The translations under genes were made by a program, and so were the position numbers. This document shows positions 34,794-42,084 of a DNA stretch of 64,000 nt, piece after piece. Each line of letters starts with the position of its first letter. Position 1 is the stretch's first letter. The notes below the pieces were generated by a model. It saw only the letters and a program-made list of their open reading frames with translations, did no database searches and was not told the DNA's origin. The stretch covers positions 62,001-126,000 of the forward strand of contig CAVQBL010000013.1 in NCBI GenBank assembly GCA_963710715.1, in the 5' to 3' direction. This DNA is from CAVQBL01 sp963710715 (lineage in GTDB: Bacteria > Pseudomonadota > Gammaproteobacteria > DSM-16500).

Positions 34794-35585
34794 ATGACTA
34801 TAAATCAATCAAAAGAATTACTCGACTCGCAAAAGATTCTTTCTGCAATTAAACCAGAAAATTTGCCGCATTTATCCAAGCTTGAAGTGTTCTCCAGTTT
34901 AAGTTCAACGAACACCTATCTCTTAGAACGTGCTAAAACGCATGCGCCCTCAGGTTGGGTATGTTTAGCAGAAGAGCAAACGCAGGGACGTGGACGACGC
35001 GGACGTGAATGGTTTTCACCTTATGGAGAAAATATTTATTGCTCGTTGCTTTGGCGATTTGTGGGAGTGGAGCAGTCGATGTCAGGACTGAGTTTGGCAG
35101 TTGCTGTGATGGTTGCTCATGTGCTGAAAAAATATGGCATTGAAGAGGGTATACAGCTCAAGTGGCCTAATGATATTTTATTTGATAATCGTAAACTTGC
35201 AGGTATTTTATTGGAAAAAAGTGGTGAGAATATTGTGATGGGTGTGGGATTAAATTTATTTTTGCCAGAAAATACGGATGATAAAAGAATTGATATCGCA
35301 ACTATTACAGATAAACCCGTTTCACGAAATTATTTTGCAGGATTATTGCTAAACGAATTACTTGAAAAATTACCTGTTTATGAAACCTATGGATTGAATG
35401 CTTTTATTGAAGCGTGGCGTCAATATGATTTTCTCACAGGGAAAAACATTACTGTGCATACGCCAGAAAAGATTTTTCCTGGAGTGATGTTGGGGGTGGA
35501 TGAGAGGGGTGAGTTATTGTTACAGCCTGAAAAAGGAGCAGTGCAGCGATTTAGTTATGGAGAAGTGAGTGTGAGATATGATTAA
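34794..35585 (+). CDS. birA: Biotin–[acetyl-CoA-carboxylase] ligase without DNA-binding domain
   Basis: Attaches biotin to the carrier subunit of acetyl-CoA carboxylase. About 263 residues from ATG 34794. The catalytic domain is complete: STNTYLLERA, the biotinyl-AMP loop QGRGRRGREW (64–73), LKWPNDILFDNRKLAGIL and a C-terminal SH3-like cap. The winged helix that makes E. coli BirA a repressor is absent. LLDSQKILSAIK at the start corresponds to the linker after that domain. So it is a monofunctional ligase here. Confidence 0.92.
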   Translation: MTINQSKELLDSQKILSAIKPENLPHLSKLEVFSSLSSTNTYLLERAKTHAPSGWVCLAEEQTQGRGRRGREWFSPYGENIYCSLLWRFVGVEQSMSGLSLAVAVMVAHVLKKYGIEEGIQLKWPNDILFDNRKLAGILLEKSGENIVMGVGLNLFLPENTDDKRIDIATITDKPVSRNYFAGLLLNELLEKLPVYETYGLNAFIEAWRQYDFLTGKNITVHTPEKIFPGVMLGVDERGELLLQPEKGAVQRFSYGEVSVRYD

Positions 35586-35648
35586 AACTGCATGAGTTTA
35601 ACCTTCTAATATTTCAATTTTTGCTTTGCCTTATAAGATTTATAGTTT

Positions 35649-35728
35649 TATAATAAAAGTAATAGAACCCTTGGCAGTACGTATTCCCATACTAATAGCG
35701 GGAATGCCGATCCCAAGGGTTTTTTTTA
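35649..35728 (+). promoter_or_regulatory. Promoter and two-tier hairpin leader of the NYN gene
   Basis: TATAAT (35649–35654) places transcription start near 35661. The leader then folds: AACCCTTGG (35666–35674) pairs with CCAAGGGTT, and inside it GTATTCCC pairs with GGGAATGC. Eight Ts follow, then AGGAG and the start at 35740. The fold plus T tract has terminator form but stands directly after the promoter and before a start codon, so an attenuator or processing site is likely. Confidence 0.55.
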
Positions 35729-35739
35729 GGAGAAAATAA

Positions 35740-36432
35740 ATGCCAACAGCAATTTTGGTGGACGGTGGATTTTTTATAAAGCGTTATCGTCAAATTTTTA
35801 CTAACCCAGCAGATCAGTTTCCACAGAAAGTAGCAAAAAATTTACATGAGATTTGTCTTAAACATTTATCTTCTAATCAAAAAGAGACGCGTAGCCTATA
35901 TCGAATTTTTTATTATGATTGTCCTCCTCTTAATAAGAAAGCGCACAATCCAGTGACTAAAAAAGCAATTGATTTTAGTAAAACTGAAGAAGCTGTATTC
36001 CGTATAGCTTTGCATTCTGAGCTTCGTAGAGTAAGGAAAGTAGCTTTGCGATTAGGCCGGCTATCAGATAGTAGTAATTGGCAAATTAGGCCGGAGAAAT
36101 TAAAAGCGCTTTTAAACAACAAAATATCTATCAATGATATACAGGGAAGTGATTTATTCTATGAAGTTAAGCAAAAAGGAGTGGATATGAAGATTGGTCT
36201 TGATATTGCTTCGCTAGCATATAAGAAGTTAGTTAAACAGATTGTATTGATTGCCGGAGATAGTGATTTTACTCCAGCTGCAAAACTAGCCCGAAGAGAG
36301 GGAATAGACTTTATTCTTGATCCAATGTGGAATCCGATTAATCAGGACCTCCATGAACATATTGATGGACTCATGTCTACTTGTCCGCAGCCAAAGAGAG
36401 CAGAACACTCAATTTTGATGGAAGAAGTATGA
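35740..36432 (+). CDS. NYN-domain (PIN-like) RNase-type protein
   Basis: 230 residues of the NYN/LabA-like group, PIN-related metal-dependent RNases. It starts with the acidic strand MPTAILVDGGFFIKRY, then RIFYYDCPPLNKKA. KQKGVDMKIGLDIASLA and QIVLIAGDSDFTPAAKLARREG hold the other conserved Asp residues. The C-terminus is HIDGLMSTCPQP. The targets are unknown. It converges on ldcA with only 29 bp between stops; the last codons and this spacer are duplicated at 38958 next to a second ldcA, which shows that NYN and ldcA travelled together. Confidence 0.85.
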   Translation: MPTAILVDGGFFIKRYRQIFTNPADQFPQKVAKNLHEICLKHLSSNQKETRSLYRIFYYDCPPLNKKAHNPVTKKAIDFSKTEEAVFRIALHSELRRVRKVALRLGRLSDSSNWQIRPEKLKALLNNKISINDIQGSDLFYEVKQKGVDMKIGLDIASLAYKKLVKQIVLIAGDSDFTPAAKLARREGIDFILDPMWNPINQDLHEHIDGLMSTCPQPKRAEHSILMEEV

Positions 36433-36461
36433 GTAAATTTGACATCAAATTTTTTTAATCC

Positions 36462-37448
36462 TCATAATATCTCAATTTTCGCATTACCATGAGTAGCAGT
36501 TATTTCACATGATCCCCCAATCGGAAAAGTAAACATAGGATGAGTGTGTCCAAAATCTGCATTGGCAATAATGGGAATATGTGCTAATTCTTTTTTAGAA
36601 ATAATAAATTTCAGTTTTTCTAAATCCATTTTAAATTTTCTTTCAAACCGGCCAATTACAAGTCCTTGTACTTTATCAAAGTGCGGTTGCTGAATGAGAG
36701 AATGTAGATCGCGATCAAATTCTGCCACATCGGAGTTGCTCTCGGTAATAGAGTCAGACTCTACGAATAAAATAGAATTCTCAAGTGGTGGCATATAAGG
36801 CGTTCCATGCAACAATTGAATTGTACTTAAATTGCCGCCCACAATGGTTCCTTTTGCGTTTCCTTCCTGTAAAACCCAGTACCCATCATTCTTTTGAAAC
36901 GTTCGGTTTTTTTGATCTAAAAACCATGTATCATCTGACCATTGTTCAGAAGAAGTAAAATTAATTTTATTTTTTTCAAAGAAAGCTTTTTTAAAATAGT
37001 CTAGCGAATATTCGAAACCTAGCTTCATTGCAAAAGTACTAAAGTGCGGTCCTGAATAAGTGACGAGCCCCGTTTTGCTATAAATTACATTTTGTAAGGC
37101 AGTAATATCAGAAAAGCCGCAAAATATTTTGGGATTATTTTTAATGAGATCATAGTCGATATAAGGTAATAGTTGATTAGAATTAAATCCACCAATTGCG
37201 GTTAAGATAGCTTTTATTTTTTTATCTGTAAAAGCGGCATGTAAATCTTCAATTCGAGAAGAAATCGATGAGGAAGACATGAGATCTATTGCATGCGTAT
37301 TTTTCCCAAAGCTTACTTTTAATCCGAGTGACTCCAGTGCTTTCACAGCAAGGCTGCTATTTTCTTTTGAGATTATTTGTAAGCTTCGAGAAGGGGCGAT
37401 GATTCTGATCTCGTCACCGGTTTGTAGTTTTTTGGGGATTGTTTTCAT
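36462..37448 (-). CDS. LD-carboxypeptidase / MccF-type serine peptidase (S66)
   Basis: 328 residues from ATG 37448 (MKTIPKKLQTGDEIRIIAPS); a start at 37484 would lie inside the operator. S66 fold: nucleophile Ser113 in FCGFSDITAL, a Glu in ILFVESDS and the catalytic His in DFGHTHPMF, with AIGGFNSNQLLPYIDYD upstream. The family includes LdcA, which trims murein tetrapeptides, and MccF, which cleaves microcin C to give immunity. Its closeness to a HEPN/nucleotidyltransferase operator and a decayed copy beside the HEPN gene favour an accessory, MccF-like role; this is inference. Confidence 0.85.
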   Translation of the reverse strand: MKTIPKKLQTGDEIRIIAPSRSLQIISKENSSLAVKALESLGLKVSFGKNTHAIDLMSSSSISSRIEDLHAAFTDKKIKAILTAIGGFNSNQLLPYIDYDLIKNNPKIFCGFSDITALQNVIYSKTGLVTYSGPHFSTFAMKLGFEYSLDYFKKAFFEKNKINFTSSEQWSDDTWFLDQKNRTFQKNDGYWVLQEGNAKGTIVGGNLSTIQLLHGTPYMPPLENSILFVESDSITESNSDVAEFDRDLHSLIQQPHFDKVQGLVIGRFERKFKMDLEKLKFIISKKELAHIPIIANADFGHTHPMFTFPIGGSCEITATHGNAKIEIL

Positions 37449-37457
37449 AAAGGATAC

Positions 37458-37482
37458 GATAATGCCTAAAATGGGTATTATC
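37458..37482. promoter_or_regulatory. Palindromic operator of ldcA
   Basis: GATAATGCC...GGGTATTATC is a 25-bp imperfect palindrome ending 9 nt before the ldcA start. It matches 21 of 25 positions with the perfect palindrome at 40237–40261, which ends 9 nt before the nucleotidyltransferase start. Confidence 0.65.
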
Positions 37483-37594
37483 AAGAGCGGACTTAAATTA
37501 ATTGATTATTCCTGGGCTTGGTAACAAAATTAATAAAACGATGAGAATTAATTGAAAGATTGTCCAAACTTGGATAACAAAAACGCTTGATCCC

Positions 37595-38762
37595 TTATAC
37601 TATCGATTTTTCTGTTTCTAAGCTTGTTCTGAAATAGGGAGTTAATACAAATATAATATACTCTGATAAGGTTTTACCTAGATTGATTGCGGGTTGTTCT
37701 ATAAATTTTTCAGAGTAATGTGCTAAAGGCCAAGTAATTATGAGCGTAAATGCTGCAATTAATAAACCAGACTCTAAAGGATGGTGCTGCACAAATGTAA
37801 ATCGAGCTAGAGGTAAAAATAAGTTTAATACCATCACATTCCATAAGTATAAACTAAAACTTATTTTGCCTAAATACTGAGAGATAGGTAGCTTTAAGAA
37901 ATAAGAAAATTTATCTTCTACATTACTACTGCAATAGAGTACTAATATTGCAATGCTGAATCCTTGCAGCAAGTTGGCTGTAATGATAGAGTGATTGAAA
38001 AAACCCCGAACAAATATCATTATAAAGAATGGCACAGCCCACCCTATTTTTTTTTATGTCGTATTTTAATTTTTCTTTAAAAATTGCACACAAAAATCCT
38101 AAATAAAAATAATATAGCCAAGTATTAACCATATAAAAATTAATTTTAAAATCATTGTCTATAACTAAAATAGATAATGAAGTTAATATTAATAATATTT
38201 TAATTCCAAATTTTTTATACATGTAAAAAGTTAAAAGAATAACAGGTATTACAAGAATTTCTGCTTGTAATGTCCAGCTTGCACCATGAAAAAATGGTAA
38301 CATTTTGTAGAGTAAGCAATTTTTGACAAAGGCATGAAATTTAATATGAGGATAAATTGTCGGTAAAAAATAATGTAAACAATTGAAAATAAGATAAAAG
38401 GCAGTTAGGCAAGGGACTAAAGGGAGATAAATTCTAATTATTCTTTTTAAACTAAACGTAATAACCAAAAGTCTTTGGTTATCAGCTCTTAATAAAGAGC
38501 TAAATAACACTATTCCACTTAAAACAAAAAAAATATTAACTGCTGTATGGCCATTAAAAACTAAGAGAAAAAATTTAGTAATTTTAAAATAATTTTCTTT
38601 GATTTGATAAATGGGCACATACAACACATTTGTCAATATATAACTATTTAACATCAAGATGCTGTGATATACTACAACTGCTAAAGCCGCATAACCTCTT
38701 AAACCGTCTAAACATTTATTTCTTGAACAAGAATTTGTGATATTTAAAAGCGGTTTATTCAT
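37595..38762 (-). pseudogene. Acyltransferase-3 membrane protein, frameshifted in a poly-A run
   Basis: An OafA/YrhL-type acyltransferase that O-acylates surface sugars at the inner membrane. The start (38762) leads to KCLDGLRGYAALAVVVYH with the conserved RG and His. FVLSGIVLFSSLL, HGASWTLQAEILVIPVILL and many TM segments follow. At 38047–38055 the coding strand has nine A; with eight the frame would run on through KKIGWAVPFFIMIFVRG to SFSLYLWNVMVLN and the stop at 37595. So two frames (38762–37926 and 38035–37595) are halves of one gene of about 388 residues. The homopolymer makes phase variation or a sequencing error possible. Confidence 0.8.
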
Positions 38763-38957
38763 GGATAAATTCCTTTAGCTAACGCCGTAATTAACCTGTT
38801 AACAGCGTGTTACATCAGTCAAGATTTACTATTTTACATTACTTTGTCATTTCACTTTGGTTACTAATTATTGGATAGTTTCAGCTTTAATACCGCTCTT
38901 AACCAAAGGTGGTTGCCCAGGCGTCTCAGTGCCAATTTGGTCTGATAAATATAGCAT
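38763..38957. other. Leader of the acyltransferase gene, nothing else seen
   Basis: 195 bp between the acyltransferase start and the duplicated NYN tail. TAACGCCGTAATTAACCTGTTAACAGCGTGTTA near 38778–38810 contains a loose inverted repeat (TTAACCTGTTAA). No gene. Confidence 0.3.
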
Positions 38958-39219
38958 ATTTGATGGAAGGGGTATGAGTAAATTTGACATCAAATTTTTT
39001 TAATCCTCATAATATCTCAATTTTCGCATTACCATGAGTAGCAGTTATTTTACATGATCCCCCCCAATCGGAAAAGTAAATATGGGATGAGTATGCTCAA
39101 AATCTGCATGAGCAATAAAAGGTTACTATTTTCTTTTGAGATTATTTGCAGGCTGCGAGAAGGGGCGATGATTCTGATCTCGTCACCGGTTTGTAGTTTT
39201 TTGGGGATTGTTTTCATAA
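38958..39219 (-). pseudogene. Second ldcA, internally deleted, with a piece of the NYN tail
   Basis: 38958–39115 repeats 36414–36576: the last codons of the NYN gene, the spacer and the 3' end of ldcA. 39119–39219 repeats 37356–37456: the ldcA start from its ATG to about codon 30. Roughly 780 bp of the middle are missing. The ldcA start here lies 12 bp after the HEPN stop. So the order on the minus strand was nucleotidyltransferase, HEPN, ldcA, converging with NYN. Confidence 0.85.
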
Positions 39220-39230
39220 TAAATGCGCAC

Positions 39231-39644
39231 TTATTTTAGAGAGCTTACACGATTCAACAGAGTGTGTGTTGCTTTTAACAAGTCTTTCAATAGTTGATCA
39301 TCAATTTCAAAATATCCTTCGTACTCAGCTATATTGCGGCAATCATGACATTTAGCCAATACTCGCCAAACTTCGGGACCAACTCCAGTTGTATGAGGCA
39401 ATGCTTGAAATACCAAATAGCGGTTTCCAGAGCGGTACCCATGCCAACGTAATGCAGCAAGTGATAATGAATGAGCGGCATTATAAGCTAAATCAAAACG
39501 ACTTTCTGCAGAAAGAGAAGTATTGCTTGCATCATGAAGCCGCGTTTGGCCTGATCGTAGTAAACCAGCAAATTCTGATGGGTTCATTGCCTCTGTTTTT
39601 AATTGGCCAGTTTTTACCAAGTTATCCAAGTTGGATAAGCTCAT
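39231..39644 (-). CDS. HEPN-domain protein (probable toxin of an MNT–HEPN pair)
   Basis: 137 residues, all-helical. RFDLAYNAAHSLSLAALRWH and the following GNRYLVFQALP, then KCHDCRNIAEYEGYF, match the HEPN fold. The RNase-type Rx4–6H motif appears as RNIAEYEG, with Tyr where HepT-type toxins have His. It overlaps the upstream nucleotidyltransferase gene by 23 bp, so translation is coupled. In MntA–HepT pairs the nucleotidyltransferase silences the HEPN RNase by AMPylating it near this motif. Here the order is nucleotidyltransferase first. Confidence 0.75.
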   Translation of the reverse strand: MSLSNLDNLVKTGQLKTEAMNPSEFAGLLRSGQTRLHDASNTSLSAESRFDLAYNAAHSLSLAALRWHGYRSGNRYLVFQALPHTTGVGPEVWRVLAKCHDCRNIAEYEGYFEIDDQLLKDLLKATHTLLNRVSSLK

Positions 39645-40227
39645 CTTCGGTTCCTATTAGAAAAATTTTGGGTTGTTTCATTACTTGCTCTACAAAATGA
39701 TTACTTGCTTTCTTTTTTCGTACCCATTCTGATGAGGAATAAAAGGTGGGGTGAATGGAACGACCTAATTGTGTTTGAGCCTCTTCGAGCAGCTTAAATA
39801 AATCTGCATAAGTTAGATTATCACTGATGAGCATCAAATCAATATCACTATGAGCGGTATCTTCTTGTTTGGCGATGGAGCCGTAGATAAAGGCAAAGCG
39901 AATTTGTGAGGCAATAGGCGCAAGCGATTGTCGTAACACATCAGCTAATCCAAATGTTTTTAATACAATACCACGTAATTCTGAGAATAACGGTGAAGCT
40001 CGATTGGCTGCATAATGCTTTTGGTTGCCAATGGATGTTGCAATTATTAGTCCTACCGCGCTTAATTTCTTTAACTCTCGCTGGGTTGCTCCAGTTCCTG
40101 AATGTGTTAAGCGAATAATTTCATTGGTATGAAAGCTTTTATCAGGATGGCTATAAAGTAAGGCCAATACGCTTTGGCGGACTTTAGAAAAAAGAATATT
40201 TGAAAGGCCCGCTTTTTCTGTTCCCAT
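39622..40227 (-). CDS. Winged-helix nucleotidyltransferase (probable antitoxin/regulator of the HEPN partner)
   Basis: 201 residues from ATG 40227 (MGTEKAGLSNILFSKVRQSV); starts further out lie in the operator. The N-terminal 80 residues form a winged helix (FHTNEIIRLTHSGTGATQRE, KKLSAVGLII). A minimal nucleotidyltransferase domain follows, with the signature GSIAKQEDTAHSDIDLML (about 116–133; GS and DxD). The fused DNA-binding part and the perfect palindrome just upstream indicate autoregulation. The enzyme may AMPylate its HEPN partner, as MntA does. Confidence 0.8.
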   Translation of the reverse strand: MGTEKAGLSNILFSKVRQSVLALLYSHPDKSFHTNEIIRLTHSGTGATQRELKKLSAVGLIIATSIGNQKHYAANRASPLFSELRGIVLKTFGLADVLRQSLAPIASQIRFAFIYGSIAKQEDTAHSDIDLMLISDNLTYADLFKLLEEAQTQLGRSIHPTFYSSSEWVRKKKASNHFVEQVMKQPKIFLIGTEDELIQLG

Positions 40228-40261
40228 AATGGGTATGATAATACCCATTATGGGTATTATC
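40223..40261. promoter_or_regulatory. Palindromic operator of the nucleotidyltransferase–HEPN operon
   Basis: ATAATACCCAT-T-ATGGGTATTAT (40238–40260) is a perfect 23-bp palindrome. A second, shorter one, CCCATAATGGG (40223–40233), overlaps the start codon at 40227. Two sites would allow cooperative binding. A near-identical copy controls ldcA at 37458–37482. Confidence 0.75.
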
Positions 40262-40270
40262 AAGGATAAT

Positions 40271-40300
40271 GTAGGGGTACCATTGCCATTGGGCCCCTAC
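40271..40300. repeat. GTAGGGG hairpin between ssb and the nucleotidyltransferase operon
   Basis: GTAGGGG pairs with CCCCTAC across 16 nt, 15 bp beyond the ssb stop. Same end sequence as the repeat at 9073–9140. It could act as the ssb terminator but lacks a T tract. Confidence 0.5.
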
Positions 40301-40314
40301 AAAATGACATTAAA

Positions 40315-40764
40315 TTAAAACGGAATATCATCATCAAAACCATCCGCTGGGGCAGGCTGAGCAGCCTCGCTAGAGGTTTTTTCTGTTGAAGAAGAGGGTG
40401 GGCTGTCCATATTGTTACCACCGCCACCTTTGCTATCAAGCATTTGCAAAGAATCAGCAACGATTTCTGTGGTATAACGATCTTGGCCGTTTTTATCTTG
40501 CCACTTGCGGGTTTGTAAGCGCCCTTCGATATAAACTTTGGACCCTTTTTTTAAATATTCGCCAGCAATTTCACCTAAGCGTGCAAATAAAACAATACGG
40601 TGCCATTCGGTACGCTCTTGGGTTTCACCCGTTTGCTTGTCTTTCCAACCCTCACTCGTCGCAATGGTAATATTCGCCACTGCCACACCATTCGGTGTAT
40701 AACGCACTTCGGGATCACGGCCTAAATTGCCGATTAAAATTACTTTATTAACGCCTCTTGCCAT
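40315..40764 (-). CDS. ssb: Single-stranded DNA-binding protein
   Basis: 149 residues. An OB fold at 1–110 (VNKVILIGNLGRDPEVRYTP, GWKDKQTGETQERTEWHRIV, KKGSKVYIEGRLQTRKWQ), a Gly/Ser/Pro-rich linker and the acidic tip DDDIPF that recruits repair proteins. Binds single-stranded DNA in replication and repair. Co-oriented with the MFS gene 59 bp upstream; the uvrA/MFS/ssb neighbourhood is conserved in related bacteria, as I recall. Confidence 0.97.
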   Translation of the reverse strand: MARGVNKVILIGNLGRDPEVRYTPNGVAVANITIATSEGWKDKQTGETQERTEWHRIVLFARLGEIAGEYLKKGSKVYIEGRLQTRKWQDKNGQDRYTTEIVADSLQMLDSKGGGGNNMDSPPSSSTEKTSSEAAQPAPADGFDDDIPF

Positions 40765-40822
40765 ATTGGATGTCTCCTAAAAAATCATATTTTAATTTTT
40801 CCACTTAGAGTGGAGGATAGTA

Positions 40823-42019
40823 TTACGCTATTGAGTTGATTTCACGATGTTGCGGGCTTTTTATGAAAAATGCAATAGCCAACCAAAGAATAGTCAGCGT
40901 GATGCAAAACAAATATACATGAATTAAACCAAACACACCATACAGCCAGCCTCCTAAAGCGCCGCCAGCAAAAATGCCAAGAAATTGTGCACAGGAATAA
41001 ATTCCTAATGCAGTGCCTTTGCGTGCAGCGGGAGCCGCTTTCGAAACCATAGCAGGAAGAAAGGCTTCTAAAACAGAAAACGCAATAAAAAATAATAATA
41101 AACCTAATGCGAAAATCAAAATCTGCTGAGGCCAAGTCCAGAGTAAAAATTCAGCCATTCCTAACGTGCTGATGGCACCCAGGAAAAATAATTTTGTTTG
41201 TTGCTTTTTTTCAGCCACGATAATAATGAGTAACGTTAATAGTAAAGTGAGCAGTAAAACAGGGACATATAGCATCCATTGCTGATTACCCGATAAATTT
41301 GCATAGCTTTGTAAGCTAATTGGGATAACAACAAAGCTAGCAGTGAAAATAGCATGCAGCAGAAAAATACCTACATTCAAACGCATCAGTGGTAAGTCTT
41401 TTAATAGTGTGAAGAACTGCAATAATTTAGGCTCAGTATCAGCATGCCAAAAAGGTTGCGTAGGTGTGGGAACAATCACCAGTAAAATGAGAATCGCAAG
41501 CATGCTAAATAATGCTGCTAACCAAAATATACCGCTGATATTAATCCAAGCATTTAATAAAGGACCTAACAACATGGCTAGCAAAAATGAAAAACCAATT
41601 GTGATGCCAGCGATGGCCATGGCTTTAGTGCGTTCCGTTTCATGCGTGAGATCAGCAATCATAGCTAGCAGTGTGCTGCCAATAGCTCCTGCACCCTGTA
41701 ATGCACGGCCAAGGATCATGCCCCATATGGTATGTGATGTAGCGGCAATCACACTGCCAAGAGCAAAAATGAGTAAGCCTAGGATAATTATTTTTTTTCT
41801 CCCAATGCGATCCGATAGGGCGCCAAAAGGGATTTGTAATAATGCTTGGGTAATACCATAACCACCGATTGCTAAGCCAATGAGAACAGGCGTTGCTCCC
41901 TCTAATTGGTTGACATATAAAGATAATATCGGGAGAACCATGAATAAACCTAGCATGCGCAAAGCCATAATGGTGCTTAGCGAGAGTACGGCAATGTTTT
42001 CATTTGAAGTTTGGAGCAT
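40823..42019 (-). CDS. MFS transporter, YajR-like
   Basis: 398 residues with 12 predicted membrane segments. ALRMLGLFMVLPILSLYVNQ, GGYGITQALLQIPFGALSDR (motif A GxxSDRxGRRK as GALSDRIGRKK) and GRALQGAGAIGSTLLAMIAD closely follow YajR. The C-terminal ferredoxin-like domain of E. coli YajR is missing, as in many relatives. A proton-driven exporter of unknown substrate in the inner membrane. Divergent from uvrA with 65 bp between starts. Confidence 0.88.
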   Translation of the reverse strand: MLQTSNENIAVLSLSTIMALRMLGLFMVLPILSLYVNQLEGATPVLIGLAIGGYGITQALLQIPFGALSDRIGRKKIIILGLLIFALGSVIAATSHTIWGMILGRALQGAGAIGSTLLAMIADLTHETERTKAMAIAGITIGFSFLLAMLLGPLLNAWINISGIFWLAALFSMLAILILLVIVPTPTQPFWHADTEPKLLQFFTLLKDLPLMRLNVGIFLLHAIFTASFVVIPISLQSYANLSGNQQWMLYVPVLLLTLLLTLLIIIVAEKKQQTKLFFLGAISTLGMAEFLLWTWPQQILIFALGLLLFFIAFSVLEAFLPAMVSKAAPAARKGTALGIYSCAQFLGIFAGGALGGWLYGVFGLIHVYLFCITLTILWLAIAFFIKSPQHREINSIA

Positions 42020-42084
42020 GTTTTTGCATCAATTCTTTAAAAGCGCTATTATAATAGGTTCCCCTTTGCGAATGAAAACATTTT

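Noticed and set aside
35666..35728. A riboswitch ahead of the NYN gene
   Set aside because: The fold is a plain two-tier hairpin without any aptamer consensus that I recognise; attenuator or RNase site is the more modest reading.
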